DNA of 37,598 bases from Alphaproteobacteria bacterium (GTDB lineage Bacteria > Pseudomonadota > Alphaproteobacteria > M2410): contig JAUWTJ010000038.1 in the NCBI GenBank assembly GCA_030614785.1, positions 1 through 37,598 on the forward strand, in the 5' to 3' direction. The notes beneath the pieces were generated by a model. The model was not told where the DNA came from. It was given only the letters and a program-made list of their open reading frames with translations, and searched no databases. Position 1 is the stretch's first letter; each line of letters starts with the position of its first letter. Both the position numbers and the translations under genes were made by a program. Shown piece after piece: positions 24,499 to 31,939 of this stretch.

Positions 24499-26478
24499 AT
24501 GAGTGAGAACAACAAGGACCGGACGAAAGATCGGCCGTGGATTTTCAGGACCTATTCGGGGCATTCCACCGCAAAGGCGTCCAACGAGCTCTACCGGACC
24601 AATCTGGCCAAGGGACAGACCGGGCTTTCCATCGCTTTCGATCTGCCGACGCAGACGGGATATGACTCAGACCACGTGCTGGCGCGCGGCGAGGTTGGCA
24701 AGGTCGGTGTGCCGATTTCTCATGTCGGCGACATGAAGGCGCTGTTCGAGAACATCCCCATCGAACAGATGAACACATCGATGACCATCAATGCCACGGC
24801 CCCATGGTTGTTGGCGCTCTATATTGCCGCGGCAGAAGATCAGGGTGCGGATCGCTCAAAGCTCCAGGGCACGACACAAAATGATATTGTGAAAGAATAC
24901 CTGTCGCGCGGCACCTATGTCTTCCCGCCTGCGCCATCACTGAAACTGACCACCGATGTCATTGCCTTTACCTACCGCGAACTGCCGAAATGGAACCCGG
25001 TCAATATTTGCTCCTATCATTTGCAGGAAGCCGGCGCGACACCGGTGCAGGAACTTTCCTTTGCGCTGGCAACAGCGATTGCGGTGCTTGATACCGTGAA
25101 GGCCTCGGGCCAGGTGCCGCAAGAAGATTTCGCAGGCGTGGTTGGCCGCATCTCTTTCTTTGTCAACGCAGGCCTCAGGTTCATCACCGAGATCGCCAAG
25201 ATGCGCGCCTTTGTCGATCTGTGGGATGAAATTTGCCAGCAAAGATATGGCGTGGAAGACCCCAAGATGCGGCGCTTCCGCTACGGTGTTCAGGTCAATT
25301 CGCTCGGGCTCACCGAGCAGCAGCCGGAGAACAATGCGACCCGCATCCTGCTTGAAATGCTGGCCGTTGTGCTGTCCAAGGACGCGCGGGCCCGGGCCGT
25401 GCAGCTGCCGACATGGAACGAGGCGCTTGGTCTGCCACGGCCCTGGGACCAGCAGTGGTCGCTGCGCACACAGCAGATCATGGCGATGGAAACCGACCTG
25501 CTTGAATATGACGATATCTTCAACGGCTCCCATGTCATGAATGCAAAGGTTGAAAGCCTGAAGGAAGAAGCAAAGGCCGAGCTTGCAAAGATCGAAGCCA
25601 TGGGCGGCGCCGTTGAAGCGCTCGACACGAGCTATCTGAAAGCAGCGCTGGTGCGCTCCAATACGGCGCGGCTGAAAAAAATCGAGTCCGGCGAGCAAAC
25701 TGTTGTGGGTGTTAATGCGTTTCAGGAAACCGCTGCGTCGCCGCTGGCCAATTCGTCAGACGGCGGTATTTTTACCGTGCCAGAAAGTGTTGAGTTTGAG
25801 CAGATCGCACGGCTTAATGAATGGCGCCAGAAGCGAGATGCAAAGGCTGTCACAGCAGCGCTGGTCGAACTTCAGGCGGCAGCAAAAGAAGGCCGCAATG
25901 TCATGGAGGCTTCGATCGAGGCCGCCCGAGCCGGTGTGACCACCGGCGAATGGGGCACGGCGCTGAGAGAAATCTACGGCGAATACCGCGCGCCGACCGG
26001 CGTCATTATTGACGAAGACATGAAGGCCGAAGAGCTCGCCGAAGTGCGCGCGAAGGTCGACAAGGTCTCCAAAAAACTCGGCCAGCGTCTCAAGCTGCTC
26101 GTCGGCAAACCGGGTCTCGACGGTCATTCAAATGGCGCCGAGCAAATCGCCGTGCGGGCCGGAGACGTCGGCATGGCCGTGGTCTATGACGGCATCCGCC
26201 TGACGCCGGAAGAACTTGTCGCCTCGGCCAAAAAAGAAGGCGTCAACGCCATCGGTATCTCGATCCTGTCCGGCAGTCACGTCCCCCTGATGCGCGACCT
26301 GATGGGGCGCCTGCGCACCGAAGGGCTCGACCATCTGCCTGTTGTGGTTGGCGGCATCATCCCCGATGAGGACCGCCTGGTGCTCAAGCAAATGGGCGTC
26401 ACGGCGGTGTTCACACCGAAGGACTATCAGCTGACGCAAATCATGGGCGAGATTGTCGATCTGGTGGATAAGGGGTAG
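24499..26478 (+). CDS. ecm: ethylmalonyl-CoA mutase (B12-dependent)
   Basis: The 659-residue adenosylcobalamin enzyme converts (2R)-ethylmalonyl-CoA to methylsuccinyl-CoA. The N-terminal TIM barrel starts PWIFRTYSGHSTA and contains GLSIAFDLPTQTGYDSDH and LQGTTQNDIVKEYLSRGTYVFPP. The C-terminal B12 domain has GKPGLDGHSNGAEQIA (DxHxxG, with the cobalt-ligating His) and ISILSGSH ... VVGGIIP. The mutase subtype (ethylmalonyl versus methylmalonyl) is assigned from its divergent pairing with ccr. A TTG at 24493 is an alternative start. The last 65 nt (through the TA of the TAG stop) are repeated at 28482-28546, so the present 3' end probably came with an inserted element; the encoded tail is unchanged. 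Confidence 0.93.
   Translation: MSENNKDRTKDRPWIFRTYSGHSTAKASNELYRTNLAKGQTGLSIAFDLPTQTGYDSDHVLARGEVGKVGVPISHVGDMKALFENIPIEQMNTSMTINATAPWLLALYIAAAEDQGADRSKLQGTTQNDIVKEYLSRGTYVFPPAPSLKLTTDVIAFTYRELPKWNPVNICSYHLQEAGATPVQELSFALATAIAVLDTVKASGQVPQEDFAGVVGRISFFVNAGLRFITEIAKMRAFVDLWDEICQQRYGVEDPKMRRFRYGVQVNSLGLTEQQPENNATRILLEMLAVVLSKDARARAVQLPTWNEALGLPRPWDQQWSLRTQQIMAMETDLLEYDDIFNGSHVMNAKVESLKEEAKAELAKIEAMGGAVEALDTSYLKAALVRSNTARLKKIESGEQTVVGVNAFQETAASPLANSSDGGIFTVPESVEFEQIARLNEWRQKRDAKAVTAALVELQAAAKEGRNVMEASIEAARAGVTTGEWGTALREIYGEYRAPTGVIIDEDMKAEELAEVRAKVDKVSKKLGQRLKLLVGKPGLDGHSNGAEQIAVRAGDVGMAVVYDGIRLTPEELVASAKKEGVNAIGISILSGSHVPLMRDLMGRLRTEGLDHLPVVVGGIIPDEDRLVLKQMGVTAVFTPKDYQLTQIMGEIVDLVDKG
26413..26477 (+). 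repeat. left copy of the duplicated ecm 3' end
   Basis: These 65 nt encode the last residues TPKDYQLTQIMGEIVDLVDKG plus TA of the stop. They match 28482-28546 at 64 of 65 positions. The only mismatch (gat versus gac) is synonymous, and the stop codons differ (TAG here, TAA on the right). Confidence 0.95.
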
Positions 26479-26490
26479 AAAATAGGGTAT

Positions 26491-27006
26491 TTACTGCAAA
26501 ACTGGCCAAGGTTTAGGCGCGTCAATTTCCCTAAACACCTCAAATAAACTGCGAGCTCTGACCAAGCGTCCATTATCTGACTTTTCTGGTTTTCGCCGTT
26601 CAGTCTCACCCCAAGGGTCCGGATATCCCTCGCGGCCAAGAAACACAGCTGTTGCCAATAGCTCTAGCTCAACAGCGTCAACATCGGCAGCCAATCTTAG
26701 GAGCTTGTGTTGGTTTTCATCGACCTCTTTGGACACAAAATTGTTCGTTGAATAAATTGAATACGTCCCACCCCATGTGGTTCGACTTTTGCTTTCACTC
26801 AGCAAACCCAGCAGACCTGCATACTTTGTTGCAGTTGCAAGTTCCTCGCTAAATGGGCCGTAATGCTTATAGGCAAAAGTGAAATCCTCTATATATCCCG
26901 CGGATTGCAACAGATAGACGATCTTCTGTAATCGCGTACGCCCTACGACTTGACCGCCTGCTGCGGAGATAATGGAAGCAACTTTTGCGGCATTAGTCCT
27001 CAACAT
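26491..27006 (-). CDS. YwgA-like protein, partner of HD hydrolase
   Basis: A 171-residue protein. The conserved part is N-terminal: GRTRLQKIVYLLQSAGY (residues 22-38), then FAYKHYGPFSEELATATKYAGLLGLL (45-69). RLQK-I-Y-L plus Y-x-YGP-(F/Y)-S-x-EL is the hallmark of YwgA and resembles the DUF4065/SocA ('Panacea') fold found in antitoxins. The C-terminal half is variable and helical, ending with a charged linker and FREIDAPKPWPVLQ. The gene overlaps the HD gene by 7 nt (ATGTTGA), implying coupled translation. In Bacillus subtilis ywfO (HD) and ywgA are also neighbours. Function is unknown; a regulator or neutraliser of the HD enzyme is inference. Confidence 0.75.
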   Translation of the reverse strand: MLRTNAAKVASIISAAGGQVVGRTRLQKIVYLLQSAGYIEDFTFAYKHYGPFSEELATATKYAGLLGLLSESKSRTTWGGTYSIYSTNNFVSKEVDENQHKLLRLAADVDAVELELLATAVFLGREGYPDPWGETERRKPEKSDNGRLVRARSLFEVFREIDAPKPWPVLQ

Positions 27007-28397
27007 GATGCTAGCTCCCCTTTTACAATTCCTTCGACGGCGTCTCTCGCCTCCGAATCGTTTTCAGAAACATACGCCCTGAAAACCTTGAACGACTTTA
27101 ACCCTGCAACGACATGAGATCGATCCCTAAGGTCAACCAATCCACTTCCACCATCAACCCGTACATTTATTTGATCCAGAAATCCCTTTGATTCGTCAAT
27201 AGGTTTGTAGGGAGAGCGAGCTGTTTCGTCGATCAAGATCCGAGGAATTGCGTCTTCATTACCTGACTTCCAATCATCGAGTTTCTCGCGTAATGCCGCG
27301 CACAGCTTATCGATCTTATCAATGTAATCGTCAGAGTTACTGCTCTTGGGATCAATTTTGCTTGCAACCTCGCGCCGGATATCATGGCACTTAAATAACT
27401 TACGATCATGGAGTCTTCTGGAAAATTCAGATACCAAGGGATCTGAAGCACCAGCCAATTGTGTTAGAGCACCGGTTACAACAGCATCATCAAGATCAAG
27501 AGCCACCTCGAGGTCTTCAGGGTCCTTTGCAAATCGGATCAGAGGATGGGCCAATGGCAATCCGGTCTCCTTCCATTTTCCATCCCGAACAAGCTCAACA
27601 ACCTTGACCAATAACTCAGTAAACAAGCATTCAGCACCTCTAGTTGCCTTGTGGAAATAGATCGTAGGGTACAATTGAAACAAACCCATTACATAGGCCT
27701 CCGCCGCATGAATGGCCTTAGGTTCTATTACAAAGGTCTCAATAGACCCCACCTGTGAATCATCGACACCAACGGGCACTTCGGCGATTGTCAAATTTGC
27801 CAACAGCCAAGTAAAATCAATGGCAGAATGCTGCGTACCTGTCATCAACCTATCACGCCTCATATAATCCAATCGGTCAGCATCAAACTGGCTCGAAACT
27901 ACTGCGCAATGCACAGATTTCTTGCCCCTCCCGGCGACAATGTCTGCAACATCACGAGCAAAACCACTCCCCATCTCATTCAGGATGTCGGCAACTTCGC
28001 CATTTTGTATCAACAAATCGCTCATGACTTCGTGATCTGCGAGCTTCAGTTCCAATCGCTTCCCAACACTTTCAAAAGAGTGGCTAAACGGCCCATGCCC
28101 CAAATCATGGACCAGAGCCGCAGCTAAGGCCCTGTGCTCCTTTGACTCCACCCTGGTGCCAGTATGATCCTCAACAATTTTCATCAATTGACGGCCAGTG
28201 TGAAACACGCCAACGCTATGCGCAAATCGAGTGTGGCTCGCACCAGGATATACAAAGTCTGAAAATCCCAATTGTTTCACTCTTCTCAACCTCTGAAACG
28301 GGCGGGTTTGCAGCACTTTCCACAAATTGCGTTCCAGCTCATCGGTGGAAAACTCTATCAAGTCATGCAACGGGTCGCGAATTCTCTGAGTGGACAT
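27000..28397 (-). CDS. HD-domain nucleotide phosphohydrolase (YwfO/SAMHD1-like)
   Basis: A 465-residue protein with a complete HD metal site. The N-terminal IRDPLHDLIEF motif is followed by FQRLRRVKQLGFSDFVYPGASHTRFAHSVGV (arginines plus H55/H60), then H97-D98 in ALVHDLGHGPFSHSFE, and the last Asp in QFDADRLDYMRRD (172-180). This set is that of YwfO/EF1143-type dNTP triphosphohydrolases related to SAMHD1 and dGTPase. A C-terminal region (about 290-465) is less conserved. Depleting dNTPs is a known antiviral strategy in bacteria, so a defence role is plausible but unproven. It has its own promoter at 28423-28450 and is the first gene of the islet. Confidence 0.88.
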   Translation of the reverse strand: MSTQRIRDPLHDLIEFSTDELERNLWKVLQTRPFQRLRRVKQLGFSDFVYPGASHTRFAHSVGVFHTGRQLMKIVEDHTGTRVESKEHRALAAALVHDLGHGPFSHSFESVGKRLELKLADHEVMSDLLIQNGEVADILNEMGSGFARDVADIVAGRGKKSVHCAVVSSQFDADRLDYMRRDRLMTGTQHSAIDFTWLLANLTIAEVPVGVDDSQVGSIETFVIEPKAIHAAEAYVMGLFQLYPTIYFHKATRGAECLFTELLVKVVELVRDGKWKETGLPLAHPLIRFAKDPEDLEVALDLDDAVVTGALTQLAGASDPLVSEFSRRLHDRKLFKCHDIRREVASKIDPKSSNSDDYIDKIDKLCAALREKLDDWKSGNEDAIPRILIDETARSPYKPIDESKGFLDQINVRVDGGSGLVDLRDRSHVVAGLKSFKVFRAYVSENDSEARDAVEGIVKGELASC

Positions 28398-28422
28398 CGC
28401 CTATATGTTCTCTATTTGTTCT

Positions 28423-28450
28423 TTTATACTGGATGTGCAATATATGTCAA
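28423..28450 (-). promoter_or_regulatory. sigma70-type promoter of the HD/YwgA islet
   Basis: On the minus strand TTGACA (28450-28445) and TATAAA (28428-28423) are 16 nt apart, a near-consensus promoter. Transcription would start near 28416, about 19 nt before the HD start codon. It lies wholly inside the islet. Confidence 0.75.
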
Positions 28451-28481
28451 TACAATCATACATGTGAATCGTAATTTCACA

Positions 28482-28546
28482 ACACCGAAGGACTATCAGC
28501 TGACGCAAATCATGGGCGAGATTGTCGATCTGGTGGACAAGGGGTA
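28482..28546 (+). repeat. right copy of the duplicated ecm 3' end
   Basis: Same 65 nt as 26413-26477 with one synonymous change, continuing into a TAA stop. The copy keeps the ecm coding frame although it has no gene upstream of it any more. A hairpin 28 nt downstream (28575-28597) would be the natural end of the ancestral ecm transcript. Confidence 0.95.
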
Positions 28547-28574
28547 ACAGGACAGGCCGGCAGCCAACGCGCGA

Positions 28575-28597
28575 AGGCAATAGATGTCGTATTGCCT
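28575..28597. terminator. hairpin AGGCAATA-gatgtcg-TATTGCCT between ecm tail and kinase gene
   Basis: A perfect 8-bp stem with a 7-nt loop just after the duplicated ecm tail; its last base is shared with the stop codon of the convergent kinase gene. There is no T-run, so intrinsic termination would be weak. Its place suggests the original junction between ecm and the kinase. Confidence 0.45.
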
Positions 28598-30168
28598 CAG
28601 GCGAGCACTTCTTCGCTCGGCGGCGCCAGCGGCAACTCGATCCAGAACGTGCTGCCGACGCCCTCCTGGCTGACAAATCCGATCCGGCCAGCCATGTGCT
28701 CGACAAGGAACTTTGTCACTGTCAGGCCAATACCAGCGCCCTCATGTGCCAGAGTAGAGGCCAGCCCGAGACGATCGAACATCCGGAACACTCTTGCGTG
28801 ATCCTTTTCGGCGATGCCGATACCGGTATCTGTCACAGACAGGCGCAGAAAGCCTTTTCCGGTTTCGCGGCCTTCAACAGTGACCGTTCCGCCTTGCCGG
28901 TTGTATTTAACCGCATTGGAAAGAAGATTGATGAGAACCTGTTTGAGACGCAGCTTGTCGGCGCGAAGATGGGTCGATGGTCCGCCAGTGAATTCGTCGA
29001 TAATCTGTACGCCCTTCGGTGCCCCCAGCGGAAACGCCATGGCCACGCACTCTGCAACCACTTCGCTGGCATTGACATCTTCAAGAGAAAGATCAAGCTG
29101 ATCGGCTTCAATCCTGGCCAGATCAAGCACCTGATTGACGAGCTCGAGCAGATGATTGCCGCCGCCAAGAATGTGATCGATGTGCTCAATCTGATGAGGC
29201 GAAAGTCGATTTTGGGGGTCTGCCCGCAAGATCTGGGCGAATCCAAGGACGGCATTGAGGGGCGTTCGCAGCTCGTGGCTCATGCTTCGGAGAAATTCAG
29301 ACTTGGCACGGCTGGCAGCCTCCGCCACATCGAAGAGACTGCGGGATCGCTCCTCGCTCTTTTGCAACGCTGCATAGGGCTCCTTCAAATGAGAAATGAC
29401 CACCGCCTGGAAAATCAGCCAGAAGGAAAACAGCTTGAAAATATGCCCGGTCAGGTTTGAAAAACCGTAGACATCAACGTAGAATGTAAAAGCAAGTTCC
29501 GCACACATTGTCATGAAGATGGAAGTGGCAATCAAGGCCTTTTCGCCTGTCGATATATCCCGGCCGTACCGCAGCAGCGTGACGAGCGCCAGGAGTAACA
29601 CCAGATTAATCGCGTATTCGCTATAGATCTTGAAGTTGGTAAGACCCTCGCCCTCGATGAAGCCAGTTGGAAAATTCCCCGTAAAGATCAAAATTGCCAG
29701 CCCCGCAGCAATAACCCCGAAGATCGTGAGGAGAAAATATTCGTTTTGCTTTTGTGTTGTCGCAAAAGGAGCGATGAGCAGGACCAGGGCCTCGAAATAG
29801 CGAGCGCTGATCCAGAACTGAACCGACAGGTTCCCGCTGCCTTCGATAAAGACATCCATCCCCTTGTAGACAAGAGTATGGATCAGATCGAGCGCGCCAA
29901 TCCAGAAATAACCACAGGCCAGGAAGAGCAGGAAATTATTTCTGGTGAATTTGCGTGTCGACCAGGCAAAGGCAAAAATGAGAAACGAAATCACGATCGC
30001 GAAAAGTTCGGCGAAGGTGTGGAAAGCCAGAAAGCTGTATCGGGCAACAACAATCAGGAAGACAGCTGCGGCGGCCGGGGGAGCCCACAATCGCCAGTCC
30101 ACGAGTGGCTCAAACCATTTTTCCTGATTAATCAACGTCCAGCCCTGTTTCCGCAGGATATCTTCCAT
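28597..30168 (-). CDS. MASE3-type membrane sensor histidine kinase
   Basis: A 523-residue kinase. Residues 28-265 contain about seven TM helices with the MASE3 pattern (FHTFAELFAIVISFLIFAFAW, FLACGYFWIGALDLIHTLVYKGMDVF, QFWISARYFEALVLLIAPF). A short coiled linker (AALQKSEERSRSLFDVAEAAS) precedes HisKA with H298 in SMSHELRTPLNAVLG. The HATPase carries NLLSNAVKYN, DTGIGIAEKD and GAGIGLTVTKF. No receiver domain and no nearby response regulator are present. The ATG at 30168 has AGCAGG directly before it, so the spacing is poor and the start is not certain. MASE3 ligands are unknown. Confidence 0.88.
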   Translation of the reverse strand: MEDILRKQGWTLINQEKWFEPLVDWRLWAPPAAAAVFLIVVARYSFLAFHTFAELFAIVISFLIFAFAWSTRKFTRNNFLLFLACGYFWIGALDLIHTLVYKGMDVFIEGSGNLSVQFWISARYFEALVLLIAPFATTQKQNEYFLLTIFGVIAAGLAILIFTGNFPTGFIEGEGLTNFKIYSEYAINLVLLLALVTLLRYGRDISTGEKALIATSIFMTMCAELAFTFYVDVYGFSNLTGHIFKLFSFWLIFQAVVISHLKEPYAALQKSEERSRSLFDVAEAASRAKSEFLRSMSHELRTPLNAVLGFAQILRADPQNRLSPHQIEHIDHILGGGNHLLELVNQVLDLARIEADQLDLSLEDVNASEVVAECVAMAFPLGAPKGVQIIDEFTGGPSTHLRADKLRLKQVLINLLSNAVKYNRQGGTVTVEGRETGKGFLRLSVTDTGIGIAEKDHARVFRMFDRLGLASTLAHEGAGIGLTVTKFLVEHMAGRIGFVSQEGVGSTFWIELPLAPPSEEVLA

Positions 30169-30445
30169 CCTGCTGCCAGTCTCTTGCGTGATCGGTGAAA
30201 TCGCCCTTTGATGTATTCGGACCGAGCCACCTTAAGAAAAACGAATTGAGTTAATACCCGGTTAACCATTCAGATTCTCCCTGCCTCTACCAAGGATTGA
30301 ATAAGGTCATGGCGGTAGTGACCGCGACGACCCCGGGGGCCCGGCCCTCCGGAGCACGCAGAAAGCTGCCCGCCACCCCGCGCCGTGACAATAATGGTTA
30401 ACAGGTTGTGCCAAACCCTGTATGTTCCTGCCAGGGGGATGGGTA

Positions 30446-31114
30446 ATGTCGGGGACGGCACAATCACGGTTACACGAACTCGCCAGTCACCTTCACGGGG
30501 CTTTGACGGAGCGCGAGCGTGCCGGCCGGCCGAAGGTAATTGGGCAAAGAGACCGCGTTGCACACCTCCATACGGGTAGAAAAGACCGTCGAACAGTTAC
30601 GACCCGCGTTCGCTCCCCTGGCGAACGGCAACCCAAAATTTCGCTCGCCGATGACCATATCTCTCTGAGCTGGGTCGGGGATCGCAGATATCATTCCGAA
30701 GTGTGGGATCAGCCGGGCCGAAAAATGGATAAGGACGCAAGGGTCCATTACGACCTTCTGATCTTCTACAAAGCCTCACAAACACCTCCAAAAGCCTGGA
30801 ATGAGGCAATGCAATGGACAGGCGCTCCCCTGGACATAGATGGCAAGACAATGGTCTCTCCACTGGATTGCTGGCAGGAGATCCTGTTGGAGAGCTATGT
30901 CGTCCTGACAAGAAACACTGCTGGCGCAGACACAAGGTTGAATGCCTCTGGCCAAATCGCCGGACAGCCGACCCTAGATGCCAATATCTTGCCGCCGCCG
31001 AAAAACCTGAAGGAAGCCCTGACCAGGGTAGAGCCCAACCGCTGGTTCGCTTTTCCTGGTGTTTTGGATAATAACAAATTTCGCCGATGGCCAAAGAGGC
31101 ACCCGTCGCGCTGA
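30446..31114 (+). CDS. basic protein, function unknown
   Basis: A 222-residue, Arg/Lys-rich soluble protein with no signal peptide or TM segment. The N-terminal 75 residues look poorly structured and very basic (ERERAGRPKVIGQRDRVAHLHTGRKDRR). The rest has a folded look (SLADDHISLSWVGDRRYHSEVW, VHYDLLIFYKASQTPP, CWQEILLESYVVL). I recognise no family. A GGGGGATGGG stretch precedes the ATG at 30446; the frame is open to 30422. The 277 nt before it (30169-30445) contain a GC-rich patch around 30327-30375 and the inverted pair gttaaccatt/aatggttaac at 30262 and 30393, but no gene. It may be the first gene of the membrane/vWA cluster. Confidence 0.5.
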   Translation: MSGTAQSRLHELASHLHGALTERERAGRPKVIGQRDRVAHLHTGRKDRRTVTTRVRSPGERQPKISLADDHISLSWVGDRRYHSEVWDQPGRKMDKDARVHYDLLIFYKASQTPPKAWNEAMQWTGAPLDIDGKTMVSPLDCWQEILLESYVVLTRNTAGADTRLNASGQIAGQPTLDANILPPPKNLKEALTRVEPNRWFAFPGVLDNNKFRRWPKRHPSR

Positions 31115-31150
31115 CAAGTCGTTGGCTTGGTGCCAGGAACCAGGGACCCG

Positions 31151-31939
31151 GTGAGCAGGAAAAAGTTCGCAGAAGGACATTGCCTGTTTCGCCACGAATC
31201 CGACGTCGCTACCGCAATAATAACCAAGATCTATCCGGAAAATGATGAATACGAAACCAATAACAACTGGGTCAGGCGGTGCATCAAGACTGCAGTTCTG
31301 ATTATAATCGGCCTCTCCTTGTTGTTCCTCGCCGGTGCGGCAGGACTGTGCTTGTTGAAGAACTCCGAAGATACTGAACTGGCCAACATCGGCTGCCGCG
31401 CCTGCGGAATCGTAGACGTCATAAAGGGTAAAATACCGCAGGGCCAGTCAGCCAGTCAAAGGGAGACCGAGGTGGCCTTGCAAGCGGCAGATGCCGAGGC
31501 GGATCGCCAGAAGGTTCAGCTGGACGCTCAGACGGAACGCATCAATAGCCAGTCTCGGGAGATTGAGCGGCTTGAAGCCCTGCCCGGAGGCCTTGATGCG
31601 CCGCCTTGCTGGCTTGATGAGAGCGGTACCCGGCCCGAATTCCTCTATGACATCACGATATCCGATGAAGGGCTGAGGGCTTCCAGAACCGCCCTGCCGC
31701 ACCGCGAGGCCGATTATCTGCTGCTGCCGGTTTCCGGGGTTCCGATGAACGAGATCCTGTCTGAACGGTCCTTTGCCCGCCATTTCAAGGAGCTCTACAG
31801 GGACAGCGTTCAGAAGGACTGCCGCCACTTTGTCCAGGTTTATGAGGGCCATCATGATCAGGTTGACCGCTATAAGGCCCAGCGCGATGTGATCGAGGGG
31901 TATTTCTATATCTATCGGCCGGACCGCAGGCGATATTGA
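31151..31939 (+). CDS. single-TM coiled-coil protein with conserved periplasmic C-terminal domain
   Basis: About 262 residues. A basic N-terminal segment leads to one TM helix (about 47-69, TAVLIIIGLSLLFLAGAAG), then IGCRACG (80-86), a heptad-like coiled coil (103-144), and a C-terminal domain (151-262) beginning PPCWLDESGTRPEFLYDITISD and ending YKAQRDVIEGYFYIYRP. A CxxDxxG-x-PE-x-(L/I)(Y/F)D ... ALPHR ... CRHFV ... E-x-Y/H-F-Y layout after a coiled coil is a pattern I have seen in uncharacterised membrane proteins of multi-gene clusters, but I cannot name a family. The start is uncertain: TTG 31127, GTG 31130 and GTG 31151 are possible; the last has AGGGA about 5 nt upstream. A gap of 37 nt separates it from the gene before. 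Confidence 0.65.
   Translation: MSRKKFAEGHCLFRHESDVATAIITKIYPENDEYETNNNWVRRCIKTAVLIIIGLSLLFLAGAAGLCLLKNSEDTELANIGCRACGIVDVIKGKIPQGQSASQRETEVALQAADAEADRQKVQLDAQTERINSQSREIERLEALPGGLDAPPCWLDESGTRPEFLYDITISDEGLRASRTALPHREADYLLLPVSGVPMNEILSERSFARHFKELYRDSVQKDCRHFVQVYEGHHDQVDRYKAQRDVIEGYFYIYRPDRRRY

Larger units (their letters stand above)
26478..28481. mobile_element. about 2.0-kb two-gene islet inserted at the 3' end of ecm
   Basis: The islet is bounded by direct repeats of the ecm 3' end (26413-26477 and 28482-28546). Inside are two overlapping minus-strand genes (HD hydrolase, then YwgA-like) and a promoter, and nothing else. The DNA is visibly more AT-rich than ecm and the kinase gene on either side. 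There is no integrase or transposase, so movement would need help in trans or homologous exchange. Insertion into the 3' end of a housekeeping gene with restoration of its frame is known for some prophages and islands (for example e14 in icd); ecm as a target is new to me. Confidence 0.75.

Noticed and set aside
26478-28481. Integrase or transposase within the ecm islet
   Set aside because: All open frames of size were read; only the HD and YwgA-like genes are present.
28272-28547. 91-codon plus-strand frame ending in the ecm tail
   Set aside because: Only the last 21 codons are meaningful (duplicated ecm end). The front is antisense to the HD gene and has no gene-like start.
28522-29460. 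Plus-strand open frame of 312 codons opposite the MASE3 kinase
   Set aside because: It overlaps the HisKA/HATPase coding region and has no protein-like character.
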